Made by a program: the position numbers and the translations under genes. A stretch of DNA of 56,000 nucleotides, taken from assembly GCA_016868205.1 (NCBI GenBank), contig VGHR01000001.1, forward strand, positions 8,001-64,000. Reading direction: 5' to 3'. Origin of the DNA: Betaproteobacteria bacterium. GTDB lineage: Bacteria; Pseudomonadota; Gammaproteobacteria; Burkholderiales; Burkholderiaceae_C. Shown here piece after piece: positions 33,393 to 41,935 of the stretch; positions within the stretch are counted from its first letter, which is position 1; each line of letters opens with the position of its first letter. The notes beneath the pieces were generated by a model. It worked only from the letters and a program-made list of their open reading frames with translations. It did no database searches and had not been told where the DNA came from.

Positions 33393-35050
33393 GCGCGGGT
33401 CTCCGGAACGGGTGAAAGATGGGCCATCTGATCGCGCATCTCGCGCTTGAGCAGCTTGCCATTGGCATTGCGGGGCAAGGGCATGGTCTGTACGGTATAG
33501 GACTCAGGCACCTTGTAGTCGGCCAGCCGGGCAGCGCAGTGCGCCTTGAGCTGCGCATGCAGCGCCGGCGAGGCCGCATGACCTGGCTTGAGACCCACAA
33601 AGGCATGGACCCGCTCGCCCAACACCGGACAGGGCTTGGCCACCACTGCGCATTCCTGCACGCCGGGATGCTCATACAGCACGTTTTCGACCTCGATGGT
33701 GTAGATTTTGAAGCCGCCCCGGTTGATCATGTCCTTCTTGCGGTCCAACACCCGCACATAGCCCTGTGCGTCGATGGTACCCAGATCGCCTGAATGCCAA
33801 TAGCCGCCAGTGATGTTGGCGGCTGTGGCTTGCGGGTTGTCCCAGTACCCCCGCACTACCATGGGCCCCTTGATCCAGATCTCGCCCAAGTGACCCGGCG
33901 GCAGCTCTCGACCGTCATCATCCATCACCCGCATGTCCACGCAGTGCAGGGCCTGACCTACGGTTTCGTTATGAGTCCGGGTCTGACCCGGTGGCATGAC
34001 AGTCGCTGGCGAGGTGGTTTCGGTGGCGCCGTAGCAATTCATCAGCACCAACTGCGGCAGTTTGTCGGCCAACTCGACGATGGTGGCCACTGGCATGGGT
34101 GCCCCCCCGTAGGCGCCGATGCGCCAGGCAGCCAGCTCGCTGCGCTCAAAGGCAGGATCGAGCAGGCACAGCTTGTACATGGCCGGCACCATCAGACTGT
34201 GGCTGATGCGCTCAGCCTGGGCGATGCGCAGGTAATCGGCAGCCTTGAACGCTGGCATGATGACCATCTTGCCGGCGCAATAAATGAAGGTGGTGGTCAG
34301 CGCCACCAGGCCGGTGACATGGCTCAGTGGCACGGCGGCCACCGTGGCATCTTCGGGTCCGAGCCCCATGGCCAGCGCAAAATGCATGGAGGAATGGACG
34401 ATGCCCAGATGGGTGAGCATGGCCCCCTTGGGCCTGCCGGTGGTGCCCGAGGTGTAAAGGATCACAGCGGTATCCTGCTCGTCAAGCTCGGCCACTGGAA
34501 CCACCGCGCTCAGACAGTGCTCAGCATACGCACTGCTGCCGGGTGCCAGCGGCCCCTCTCCTAACTGCCAACGACTGCGCAGAGCCGGCAGGTCGGCCAC
34601 CGATGGCAACACAGGCGCCAGTTCGGCCTCATGCACCAGCAGCATGGCACCGCAATGCCGCAGCATGTAGGCTAGGCCCGGTGTCTGCTCGCGGGTGCTC
34701 AACGGCACCGTGATAGCCCCCAGCCGGGCCGCCGCAAAGAGGGTGACCACGAATTCAATCCGGTTGCCCAGCAGCAGCGCCACCCTGTCGCCCGTCGTCA
34801 CGCCTGCGGCCACCATGCCGGCCGCCAGCGAGGCAGCGGCGTCGAGCAAGCCTCGGTAGCTCAGGCGCTGCCCGCCACAGACCAGAGCGCAGCGCTCGGG
34901 CTCGCGCTGCGCCGCCTGCTCGAGCATCTGGTGCAAACTGCGCGGCCTTTCGGCAAAGCAGGCCTCGACCCGGTCGCCATACAAGGATTCGAGTCGTATG
35001 GCCGCCGCCTCGCTGCGGTGCCAATGGCTCAGGGCCGAGCCATGCATCAT
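33389..35050 (-). CDS. Acyl-CoA ligase (AMP-dependent synthetase, class I)
   Basis: ANL-superfamily enzyme of 553 residues that activates a carboxylic acid with ATP and CoA through an acyl-adenylate. It has the P-loop-like ILYTSGTTGRPKGAML, the adenine-binding YGATETTSPA, the hinge and A8 block around RVLDRKKDMINRGGFKIYTI, and the catalytic Lys in MPLPRNANGKLLKREMRDQM near the C-terminus. Substrate class cannot be read from sequence; aryl, short or branched acids are possible. The start at 35050 is fixed by the ATGA overlap with the preceding small AtuA-type gene, and the stop overlaps the MaoC gene in the same way. It is the likely entry enzyme of this part of the pathway. Confidence 0.93.
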   Translation of the reverse strand: MMHGSALSHWHRSEAAAIRLESLYGDRVEACFAERPRSLHQMLEQAAQREPERCALVCGGQRLSYRGLLDAAASLAAGMVAAGVTTGDRVALLLGNRIEFVVTLFAAARLGAITVPLSTREQTPGLAYMLRHCGAMLLVHEAELAPVLPSVADLPALRSRWQLGEGPLAPGSSAYAEHCLSAVVPVAELDEQDTAVILYTSGTTGRPKGAMLTHLGIVHSSMHFALAMGLGPEDATVAAVPLSHVTGLVALTTTFIYCAGKMVIMPAFKAADYLRIAQAERISHSLMVPAMYKLCLLDPAFERSELAAWRIGAYGGAPMPVATIVELADKLPQLVLMNCYGATETTSPATVMPPGQTRTHNETVGQALHCVDMRVMDDDGRELPPGHLGEIWIKGPMVVRGYWDNPQATAANITGGYWHSGDLGTIDAQGYVRVLDRKKDMINRGGFKIYTIEVENVLYEHPGVQECAVVAKPCPVLGERVHAFVGLKPGHAASPALHAQLKAHCAARLADYKVPESYTVQTMPLPRNANGKLLKREMRDQMAHLSPVPETRA

Positions 35051-35403
35051 GTGAACGGCCCCAGACCATCGGACGGAGCGAGCAGACGCTGACCATCGTC
35101 TGCGATGGACAGATCCAGCAAAAGCCAGATCGCCGCCTTCTGCCAGTGCAGGCCGGGGTGCAAGGAGGCATAGACGCCGCCGGGCAAGGCCCGGGGCAGG
35201 ACGAACTTGAGGGCTCGCAAACCAGGTATCTCGTAACGCAGCACCGGGCCGGGCACGACGCGGTTCATCAGCGGCTGCAGACGCTCGGGCGTGAGCACCT
35301 TGCAAAGCATATCGTAGGCAGCCTGGTCGCGCGCCACCAGGGACAGATCGAGCATGTCGCCCTTATCGCCGGCACGCCCGGCCGCGATGTCACCGACTCT
35401 CAT
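35047..35403 (-). CDS. AtuA C-terminal (ferredoxin-fold) domain protein
   Basis: Small protein of 118 residues equivalent to the C-terminal domain of AtuA (acyclic terpene utilisation). The N-terminal VGDIAAGRAGDKGDMLDLSL contains the characteristic A-G-R-A-G-D-K-G-D motif, and LKFVLPRALPGGVYASLHPGLHWQKAAIWLLL-type sequence occurs near the end. The reaction is unknown. Here it is separate from the DUF1446 protein, which in Pseudomonas is fused. It overlaps that gene by ATGA (35400-35403) and the acyl-CoA ligase by ATGA (35047-35050), so the three are translationally coupled. It probably associates with the DUF1446 subunit. Confidence 0.86.
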   Translation of the reverse strand: MRVGDIAAGRAGDKGDMLDLSLVARDQAAYDMLCKVLTPERLQPLMNRVVPGPVLRYEIPGLRALKFVLPRALPGGVYASLHPGLHWQKAAIWLLLDLSIADDGQRLLAPSDGLGPFT

Positions 35404-36725
35404 GACTGACTCCAGACAATCTGGGTGGGGACTTGCTCATGGGCGATGAAGCCGTCGAGCACCTCAATGCGTGGTCGCTTTTCGCTGCGCACGCTGCAGC
35501 CACCGGCCGGCCCGGACAGGGTCATGGCGTAGACCTCGTCTTCAACGATCTGTGCCTGCTCACCGTCGCTGCAGCGCGCCGACACATGCACACGCAATTC
35601 GGGTACCGGGCCCCGCATGGGCTGCGAACCGGCGCGCAGCACCGAGCCGGCCCCCACCAGGTCAACCGCGATGTCACGGTCGGCCCAGTCTCCCAGGCGC
35701 AGGCGCAAGGCCCGGGCCATCACCTCGGCGCGCTCATGCGCGCCAGCGCCGGCCAAGGCAATCTCGCAGTCCATGATAAAGCCGGGCCGATCGACAAAGC
35801 CTGCCACTTTGAGCGTCGGTGGCGGCCCTTTCGAGCGCACACCACTCATGCGCACCCGGTTCTCACCCACCGTCTCAAAGCGCACGCCGCTGAAATCGAC
35901 CACCAGGTCCGGGGTGGCGTAAGAAGACGGGTCATGGACCTCGTAGAGCAGCTGCAGGCTGCAGGTCAGCGCATCGACCATGCCTGGCGCACCCGGCGGC
36001 AGACCGATCTCGGCCGAGCCGTCGGACATCACCCGCGCCAGCGGGTAGCCCAGACCGGCGTACTGTTCGGCGCTCAGGGGCGGTGGCAGGCCCGCGCCGG
36101 CCATCGGTTCGTAATTGCCTCCGGTGAGCTGGCCACCGCATTCGAGCAGGTGACCCACACCAATAGCGCCGGCCAGGGCGGTCTGGCCCGGCGCGAGGCG
36201 ATCGCGCGCTACAGCCGCGAATAGGGCCGAGTCGGCCACCCGGCCAGTGACGACCACATCGGCGCCTTGCGCCAGCGCATCGGCTAACGGGTGACAGCCG
36301 AGGTAAGCGTGGGCGCCCAGCAGCGGTGCGCCAGGCTCACGCACCCAGCGCACCTGCAAGGCACGGTCGGACACGTCATCGCCCACGATGGCCGCGACCT
36401 TCAGGCCAGCCAGCCCCAGCTCGCGGCCCAGCCGCGCGATGCGCTCGGCCGCAGCCACCGGATTGGCCGCACCCAGGTTGGAGACGATGCGGCAGCCCTT
36501 CTCGCGGGCCACCGGCAGCAGCGGGGTGAGCCGGCGCACCAGGCGCGGGTCGTAGCCGGCCTGCGGATGTTCGCGCCGTGCGCGCAAGGCCGGCACCAGG
36601 GTGCGCTCGGCCAGGCATTCGAGCACCACGGCATCGACGCCAGCGCGCGCCAGCACGACGGCCGGATCGATGCGGTCACCGGCAAAGCCGGCGCCGGCAC
36701 CCAGGACACAAGCCACATCGGCCAT
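35400..36725 (-). CDS. DUF1446 (AtuA N-terminal domain) protein
   Basis: Protein of 441 residues of the DUF1446 family, the N-terminal part of AtuA. Seen: VLGAGAGFAGDRIDPAVVLA near the N-terminus, GCRIVSNLGAANPVAAAERI, GADVVVTGRVADSALFAA, and the LECGGQLTGGNYEP block that is the family hallmark. AtuA is required for acyclic terpene (citronellol/geraniol) utilisation in Pseudomonas, but its biochemical function is not settled. The terpene carboxylase genes atuC/atuF are not here, so the present pathway need not involve terpenes. It lies immediately downstream of livF (TGATG overlap) and is coupled to the small AtuA C-terminal gene. ATG 36725 is the conserved start. Confidence 0.88.
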   Translation of the reverse strand: MADVACVLGAGAGFAGDRIDPAVVLARAGVDAVVLECLAERTLVPALRARREHPQAGYDPRLVRRLTPLLPVAREKGCRIVSNLGAANPVAAAERIARLGRELGLAGLKVAAIVGDDVSDRALQVRWVREPGAPLLGAHAYLGCHPLADALAQGADVVVTGRVADSALFAAVARDRLAPGQTALAGAIGVGHLLECGGQLTGGNYEPMAGAGLPPPLSAEQYAGLGYPLARVMSDGSAEIGLPPGAPGMVDALTCSLQLLYEVHDPSSYATPDLVVDFSGVRFETVGENRVRMSGVRSKGPPPTLKVAGFVDRPGFIMDCEIALAGAGAHERAEVMARALRLRLGDWADRDIAVDLVGAGSVLRAGSQPMRGPVPELRVHVSARCSDGEQAQIVEDEVYAMTLSGPAGGCSVRSEKRPRIEVLDGFIAHEQVPTQIVWSQS

Positions 36726-37441
36726 CACAGTCCCATATAGGAGCGTTGTACATCGGGATCGCGCAGCAGCTCTTCGCCGGAGCCCGTCTTGAGCAGCTGG
36801 CCATGCTCGAGGATGTAGCCACGCTGGCACATCTGCAAGGCGTTACGTACATTTTGCTCGACCAGCAGCACCGTCAGGCCCTTGGTGGCGACCAGTTTTT
36901 TCACCAATTCAAACACCCGATCGACCATGATCGGCGCCAGGCCCAGCGAGGGTTCGTCCAGCATCAGCAGCTGGGGCATGCCCATCATGGCGCGGGCCAC
37001 GGCGCACATCTGGCGCTCGCCGCCCGAAAGCCGCCCGGCCAGCTGGCCGCGGCGGTCGGCCAGGATGGGGAAGAACTCCATCACCTCCTGCAGATTGGCC
37101 TTCATCTGCGCCCTGGCCTTGGCATGGTAGGCGCCGAGCTCCAGATTTTCCAGCACAGTCATGAAGGGAAACAGCCGCCCACCCTCGGGCACCATCACCA
37201 GGCCGACGCAGGCCGCATCGTGCGCCGGCTGGCGGCTGATGTCCTGGCCGTTGAACTGGATGGCACCCGACTGCAGACGCAAATGACCGCCTATGGTCAG
37301 CAGCAGCGTGGTCTTGCCCGCGCCGTTGGCGCCGACCACCGAGACGATCTCACCGCGGCCCACATGCAAATCCACATGGTCGAGTACCGGCAGCTCTGCG
37401 TAGCCCGAGCAGACCTGTCTGACGTTCAGGATGGTGTCCAT
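36725..37441 (-). CDS. livF: Branched-chain amino acid-type ABC transporter ATP-binding protein LivF
   Basis: ABC ATPase of 238 residues, second nucleotide-binding subunit of a Liv-type importer. Walker A VVGANGAGKTTLL (around 35-47), the signature LSGGERQMCAVARAMM and Walker B LLMLDEPSLGLAP are present, together with the LivF-typical VPEGGRLFPFMTVLENL. It acts on the cytoplasmic side of LivHM. It overlaps livG by 16 bases and the downstream DUF1446 gene by one base (TGATG). The substrate of the transporter is more likely an organic acid of the pathway than an amino acid, judging by the neighbouring genes (inference). Confidence 0.95.
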   Translation of the reverse strand: MDTILNVRQVCSGYAELPVLDHVDLHVGRGEIVSVVGANGAGKTTLLLTIGGHLRLQSGAIQFNGQDISRQPAHDAACVGLVMVPEGGRLFPFMTVLENLELGAYHAKARAQMKANLQEVMEFFPILADRRGQLAGRLSGGERQMCAVARAMMGMPQLLMLDEPSLGLAPIMVDRVFELVKKLVATKGLTVLLVEQNVRNALQMCQRGYILEHGQLLKTGSGEELLRDPDVQRSYMGL

Positions 37442-38166
37442 TGGTGCCCCTCTCCCAGGTAAGCCTTCACCACCTCGGGTGAACTCAGGATCTCGTCGGC
37501 GCTGCCCTCGGCGATCAGCCGGCCGCGATCGAGCACGATCACCCGTTCCGAAAAGGCCCGCACCACTTTCAGGTTGTGCTCGATGATCAGAAAGGTCAGC
37601 CCGTCTTCTTGATGCAGGCTGCGCAGCAGGTCGATGCAGCGGCCGGTCTCGCTCTGGTTCAGGCCCGCCATCACCTCGTCGAGCAGAACGATCTCCGGCC
37701 CCAGGGCCAGAGCGCGTGCCACCTCCAGGCGGCGCCGCTCGCTGAGCGTCAGGTCGCCGGCGCGCCGCTTGGCATGCGCGCCCAGACCCACGCGCTGCAG
37801 AACGGCCATGGCCCGGTCGCGAGCATCGGCCATGCGCCTGTGCTGCAGGAAGGCGCCAACCATGACGTTTTCCAGCGCTGATAGCGCGATCAGCGGCTTG
37901 ACGATCTGGAAGGTGCGCCCCATGCCCAGCCTGGCCCGCTGCTGCGGTGCCAGGCGGTTGATGTTCTGACCGCGCAGGCTTACCTCGCCTAGGGTGGGTT
38001 CGAGTTGGCCTGTGAGCAGGTTGAAGTAGGTGGTCTTGCCCGCGCCATTGGGGCCGATGATGCTGACCACCTCACCCTTGTGCACGGCCAGCGAGACATC
38101 GTCCACGGCTTTGAGACCCATGAAATGCTTGCTCGCTCCGCGAGTCTGCAGCAGTGCCTGCGCCAT
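37426..38166 (-). CDS. livG: Branched-chain amino acid-type ABC transporter ATP-binding protein LivG
   Basis: ABC ATPase of 246 residues, first nucleotide-binding subunit. Walker A is IIGPNGAGKTTYFNLL (about 36-51). The signature region reads LTLSERRRLEVARAL in place of the more common L-S-y-G-Q, and Walker B is IVLLDEVMAGLN, a LivG-specific form. The C-terminal AEGSADEILSSPEVVKAYLG is the usual tail. The signature change is also seen in other Liv-type ATPases of this kind, so it probably does not mean loss of function. It overlaps livF by 16 bases and livM by one base. Confidence 0.93.
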   Translation of the reverse strand: MAQALLQTRGASKHFMGLKAVDDVSLAVHKGEVVSIIGPNGAGKTTYFNLLTGQLEPTLGEVSLRGQNINRLAPQQRARLGMGRTFQIVKPLIALSALENVMVGAFLQHRRMADARDRAMAVLQRVGLGAHAKRRAGDLTLSERRRLEVARALALGPEIVLLDEVMAGLNQSETGRCIDLLRSLHQEDGLTFLIIEHNLKVVRAFSERVIVLDRGRLIAEGSADEILSSPEVVKAYLGEGHQWTPS

Positions 38167-39218
38167 CAGCGGCCTCCTCTCCTGGACCGGATCTTTCGCA
38201 CCAGATCCTCGACGGCCCCGACCACGCCGCGCTTCATGAACAGCGCGGCCAGCACCATCAGCAAGCCCAGGATGGCCAGGTTCATGCCCGGCAGGGCATC
38301 GGCCAGCTCGGCGCGCAGGAAGTTCTCGAAAGGCACGATCAGCGCCGCGCCCAGCAGCGGCCCGGCGATCGTGCCCACGCCGCCAATCAAAGAGAGCAGT
38401 GCGAACTTCACGCCCACGTCCTGCAACGTGAACAGCGACGGTGGGTCAATGAAGCGCAGGTACATGGTGAACAGCGTGCCGCCGATGGCGGTGAGAAAGG
38501 CGCTCAGCGCCATGCCCTGCAGCTTGACCGACAGCACATTGATGCCAGAGGCCCGGGCGGCATCCTCGTCCTCGCGCACGGCCAGCAGGTAGTAGCCCAG
38601 ACGGCTGCGCCGCAAGCAAACGGTAATACCCACCACCAGCGCCACGAAGACAAACATCAGCACCGCGTACTGCCAGCGTTCGCGGAAGATCATGTTGGCA
38701 AAGCCGGCCTTGAAGGGGATCATGATGCCGCGCGGACCGCCAGTGAAGCTGTCAAAGTGGTTGGCCAGCACGAAGGCCACCTCGTTGAAGGCCATGGTGG
38801 CGATCGCAAAGAACGGGCCCTTGAGACGGAAGGTCGGCCAGGAGATCAGCATGGCCACCAGCGAGGCCAGCAACGCCGCCGGGACCATTACCAGCCAGGG
38901 CGACAGGCCGTAGCGTGCGGTGGCAATGGCCGTGACATAGGCGCCTATGCCAAAGAACACGCCGTGGCCCAGCGAAAACTGCCCACCAAAACCGCCGATG
39001 ATGTTCCAGGCCGAGGCCAGGCCCCCCATCAGGTAGGTGAAGGCGATGATATTGAGCCAGTAGGGGTCCTTGGCCAGCAGCAGCAGCGGCAGCGCGGCCA
39101 GGGCCATCAGGCCCAGGTAGCGCCACAGCGCGGTGCCGGCCGACTGCAGGCCCGAGTCCTCGGGCCGGACCACAGGCGGACGGGCTCCAGGGGCGCCGGC
39201 AAGATCAGTTTTGTTCAC
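38166..39218 (-). CDS. livM: Branched-chain amino acid-type ABC transporter permease LivM
   Basis: Inner-membrane permease of 350 residues. The family motif AWNIIGGFGGQFSLGHGVFFG is around residues 69-89, and GPFFAIATMAFNEVAFVLANH and LSLIGGVGTIAGPLLGAAL are the other conserved segments. About nine or ten transmembrane helices can be counted. N-terminal residues 1-30 are a poorly conserved Pro/Ala-rich cytoplasmic extension. It overlaps livH by 14 bases and livG by one base. It pairs with LivH to form the transport channel. Confidence 0.94.
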   Translation of the reverse strand: MNKTDLAGAPGARPPVVRPEDSGLQSAGTALWRYLGLMALAALPLLLLAKDPYWLNIIAFTYLMGGLASAWNIIGGFGGQFSLGHGVFFGIGAYVTAIATARYGLSPWLVMVPAALLASLVAMLISWPTFRLKGPFFAIATMAFNEVAFVLANHFDSFTGGPRGIMIPFKAGFANMIFRERWQYAVLMFVFVALVVGITVCLRRSRLGYYLLAVREDEDAARASGINVLSVKLQGMALSAFLTAIGGTLFTMYLRFIDPPSLFTLQDVGVKFALLSLIGGVGTIAGPLLGAALIVPFENFLRAELADALPGMNLAILGLLMVLAALFMKRGVVGAVEDLVRKIRSRRGGR

Positions 39219-40095
39219 GGAAACCTACCTCCTCAGCACCCACCTGGCCCAAGAGGCCAGCCGGGCGGATGATCAGAACCGCCAGGAAAATCAGGAACCA
39301 GATGGCGTGGCGCAGCGCCGGGTCAATGTAGTAGCCGGCAAAGGCCTCCACCACGCCCACGATCAGCCCGCCCAGGTAGGCGCCCCAGACGCTGCCCAGG
39401 CCGCCAAGCACCACCACCGCAAACGCCGCCAGGATGAAGTTGCCGCCCACGCCGGGGGTGATGGAGTAGATCGGCGTGAGCATCACCCCGGCCAGGCCCG
39501 CCAGCGCCGAACCGATGCCGAAGGTCATCAAGAAGGTCTTCTCGACATTGATACCCATGGCCCGCGCGGCGCGCTTGTCCTGCGTCACCGCCCGCACCGA
39601 CTTGCCCACCATGGTGCGAGTCAGCCAAAAATGCAGGGCGATGGTGATGGCGGTGGTGATCACAAAAGTCAGCAGCCGAACGGTGCCCACTTTGATGTCG
39701 CCCAGCTCGATCACCTGCGCGCCGAAGTCGCCGCCCACGCTGCGCGCCTCGCCCCGGGTGACGGCCAGCATGATGTTCTGGAACATCATCAAGAGGCCAA
39801 AGGTGGCGAAAATCTGCATGTTCGATTCGTTGTGCAGCGGCTGGATCACCAGGCGCTGGATCAGCACCCCGAGCAAGCCCACCGCCGGCGCCACCAAGAA
39901 CACCGACAGATAGGGGCTCAGCCCCAGGATGTTGTAGGCGTAGTAGCCGCCGTACATGCCGAACATCACCAACTCGCCCTGGGCGAAGTTGACGATGCGC
40001 ACGGTACCGAAGATCAGGTTCAGCCCCACGCTGACGAGGCCGTAGACGCCTCCCAGCAGAAGGCCGATCACCAGCACGTTCAACAGTTGGTCCAT
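39205..40095 (-). CDS. livH: Branched-chain amino acid-type ABC transporter permease LivH
   Basis: Inner-membrane permease of 296 residues. LLGGVYGLVSVGLNLIFGTV, IVNFAQGELVMFGMYGGYYA and VGGNFILAAFAVVVLGGLGSV-like segments are the LivH signatures, with about eight membrane helices. Conserved RAAGINVEKTFLMTF-type EAA loop sequence (RAMGINVEKTFLMTFGIG) contacts the ATPase. ATG 40095 is used because GGAGA lies just upstream and the N-terminus matches the family. It is 10 bases downstream of the aldolase gene, so the metabolic genes and the transporter genes are one transcription unit. Confidence 0.94.
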   Translation of the reverse strand: MDQLLNVLVIGLLLGGVYGLVSVGLNLIFGTVRIVNFAQGELVMFGMYGGYYAYNILGLSPYLSVFLVAPAVGLLGVLIQRLVIQPLHNESNMQIFATFGLLMMFQNIMLAVTRGEARSVGGDFGAQVIELGDIKVGTVRLLTFVITTAITIALHFWLTRTMVGKSVRAVTQDKRAARAMGINVEKTFLMTFGIGSALAGLAGVMLTPIYSITPGVGGNFILAAFAVVVLGGLGSVWGAYLGGLIVGVVEAFAGYYIDPALRHAIWFLIFLAVLIIRPAGLLGQVGAEEVGFREQN

Positions 40096-40105
40096 GGTCT
40101 CCTCT

Positions 40106-40921
40106 TTAGCTATCGTCTTTCTGCTCAAATACCTCGCGCAGGCTGCCTACGCGCTGGCGCACGCCGGTCATCATCAAGTCCCACTCCACCCCCGCCGTGA
40201 TGAAGCGCGCGCCCAGGCGCAGCACCTGGCGCAGCAGGGCCGGCGTGTGCGCCAGACCGCCCGCCCCCGCCACCTTGCCGTGACGCTGGCAGGCCCGGAT
40301 GACCCGCTCGTGGCAGGCCATCACCTCCGGGTGGCCGTAGTCGGCCGGCCGCCCGAGCGCATCGCACAAATCCACCGTGCCGATGTGCAGGATATCTACG
40401 CCCGGCACGGCGGCAATCTCATCGGCCCTTTCTATCGCCTCGGGCGACTCAAGCATCACCACCACGGTGGTGGCGGCATTGAAGGCCTGTCGCAGGTCGC
40501 GCGCATCGCTGCCTGGCCGGTAGCCCACATGCGGCCAGTTGCCGGCGGCCGAACGCTCGCCCTGGGGGGCGAACATGCAGGCACGCACCACGGAGCGCGC
40601 ATCCTCGGCATTTTTCACATGCGGCGCGATCACGCCCAACGCGCCCGCGTCCAGCAGGCGGTTGGCATAGTGACCGTCCAGGCTGGGCACACGCACCAGG
40701 GGCGTCACGCCCGCGTGCAGCGCGGTCACGCAGACCTGCGCGGCAGCCTGCTCGGGGATGACCGAATGCTCCAGGTCCAGGCTGATCGCGTCGCAGCCGC
40801 AGGCGCGGGCGGCCAGTGCGATGTCCACCGAGGCGACCTTCTGCACGATGAGCGCCACGCCCAGGCCACCGGCGGCCAGGGTCTCGGCCAGCGGGTTGCG
40901 CAGCAGCGGATAGGTGCTCAT
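40106..40921 (-). CDS. HpcH/HpaI-family aldolase
   Basis: Class II aldolase of 271 residues of the 4-hydroxy-2-oxo-heptanedioate/2-dehydro-3-deoxyglucarate aldolase family, which cleaves 4-hydroxy-2-oxo acids to pyruvate plus an aldehyde with a divalent metal. CDAISLDLEHSVIPEQAAA (43-61) has the conserved E-H pair, PLVRVPSLDGHYANRLLDAG carries the catalytic Arg, MLESPEAIERADEIAAVPG has the metal Glu, and HIGTVDLCDALG has the metal Asp. Its ATG overlaps the D-2-hydroxyacid dehydrogenase stop (ATGA at 40918-40921), so the two enzymes are coupled. Together they could turn a 4-hydroxy-2-oxo acid into pyruvate and reduce or oxidise a 2-oxo/2-hydroxy acid. Confidence 0.9.
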   Translation of the reverse strand: MSTYPLLRNPLAETLAAGGLGVALIVQKVASVDIALAARACGCDAISLDLEHSVIPEQAAAQVCVTALHAGVTPLVRVPSLDGHYANRLLDAGALGVIAPHVKNAEDARSVVRACMFAPQGERSAAGNWPHVGYRPGSDARDLRQAFNAATTVVVMLESPEAIERADEIAAVPGVDILHIGTVDLCDALGRPADYGHPEVMACHERVIRACQRHGKVAGAGGLAHTPALLRQVLRLGARFITAGVEWDLMMTGVRQRVGSLREVFEQKDDS

Positions 40922-41895
40922 ACGGCCGCACCCGGCGCCAGGATCAGGTCGGGCGCGAGCACCGCCTCGCCGCGCTGCCAGCGCGCCAGGTTGCCGAAGG
41001 CATGGCGGGCCACATGGGCGACATTGTCAAAGACTCCGCCACCGGCGTGCGGCGTCAGCACCACCTGGTCCAGCGCAAACAAGGGGTGGTCCGGCGCGGG
41101 CGGCTCGGGGTCGAAAGCGTCCAGTCCGGCGCCCCTGAGGTGGCCGGACTGCAGGGCCGCGCACAAGGCGGCCTCGTCAATCAGGCCGCCGCGCGAGGTA
41201 TTGACCAAAATGGCCCCGGGCTTCATGGCCGCCAGCGTGCGGGCATTGAGCAGGTGACGGGTGGCCTCGGTCAGCGGCGCATGCAGGCTGAGGATGTCGC
41301 TCGTGGACAGCAGCTCGTCCAAGCCCACGCGGCGTGCACGCAGCTCAGCCTCGACCCGCGCAGGCGCGCCCTGCAGGTCGTGATAGACGATCTCCACCTC
41401 GAAGCCGCGCAGCAACTGGGCCAGGCGCCGGCCGATCTGGCCGAAGCCATACAGACCCACGGTCTTGCCCTGAATCTGAAAACAGGATTCACGCATCTGC
41501 GGCGTGGGCCACAGGCCCTGCCGCATGGCGCGGTTCACATAAGGAATGCGGCGGTAAACCGCCAGCATCAGGGCCAGGGCCAACTCGGCTACCGGCTGGC
41601 TATTGGCCCCGCTGGTGATGGCCAGGCCCACGCCCCGGCGACGCAGGGCCGCCAGGTCGATGGCATCGATGCCTATGCCCCATTTGTGCACCCAACGCAC
41701 GCCGGGCGCAGCGGCCAGCAGCGCCTCGTCCACCCGGGCAAAGCCGGGCAGCAAGGCGTCGGCATCAGCCGCCAGCGCCTGCTGGTGCGCCGCCTCGTAG
41801 GACTGGGCAAAGCGCAACTGCCAGCCGGTGGGTGCGGCGCGCTGCACCTCACGGCGCACCGGGTCGGCCCACACGTCCAGACAGGCGACCTTCAT
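40918..41895 (-). CDS. D-isomer-specific 2-hydroxyacid dehydrogenase
   Basis: NAD-dependent enzyme of 325 residues. The cofactor motif is VGLYGFGQIGRRLAQLL, the catalytic Arg is in VNTSRGGLIDEAAL, the Glu is in AFDPEPP and the His is in LTPHAGGGVFDN. N-terminal residues 1-90 form the substrate domain. It interconverts a 2-oxo acid and a (R)-2-hydroxy acid. ATG 41895 is preferred over the GTG 27 bases upstream because AAGGA precedes it. It overlaps the aldolase gene by ATGA and lies 40 bases after the solute-binding protein gene, so it belongs to the liv operon. Confidence 0.92.
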   Translation of the reverse strand: MKVACLDVWADPVRREVQRAAPTGWQLRFAQSYEAAHQQALAADADALLPGFARVDEALLAAAPGVRWVHKWGIGIDAIDLAALRRRGVGLAITSGANSQPVAELALALMLAVYRRIPYVNRAMRQGLWPTPQMRESCFQIQGKTVGLYGFGQIGRRLAQLLRGFEVEIVYHDLQGAPARVEAELRARRVGLDELLSTSDILSLHAPLTEATRHLLNARTLAAMKPGAILVNTSRGGLIDEAALCAALQSGHLRGAGLDAFDPEPPAPDHPLFALDQVVLTPHAGGGVFDNVAHVARHAFGNLARWQRGEAVLAPDLILAPGAAV

Positions 41896-41935
41896 GCCCA
41901 AATCCTTGCGCTGGGGTGGCACAGGGGCATGGCGC

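Noticed and set aside
35047-36725. Assignment of the block to acyclic terpene degradation
   Set aside because: Only the AtuA-type proteins are present; geranyl-CoA carboxylase and citronellyl-CoA genes are missing, so this label is not supported.
37426-38166. LivG signature motif change as a sign of a dead ATPase
   Set aside because: The Walker motifs are intact and Liv-type ATPases with altered signature motifs exist, so this is not evidence of loss.
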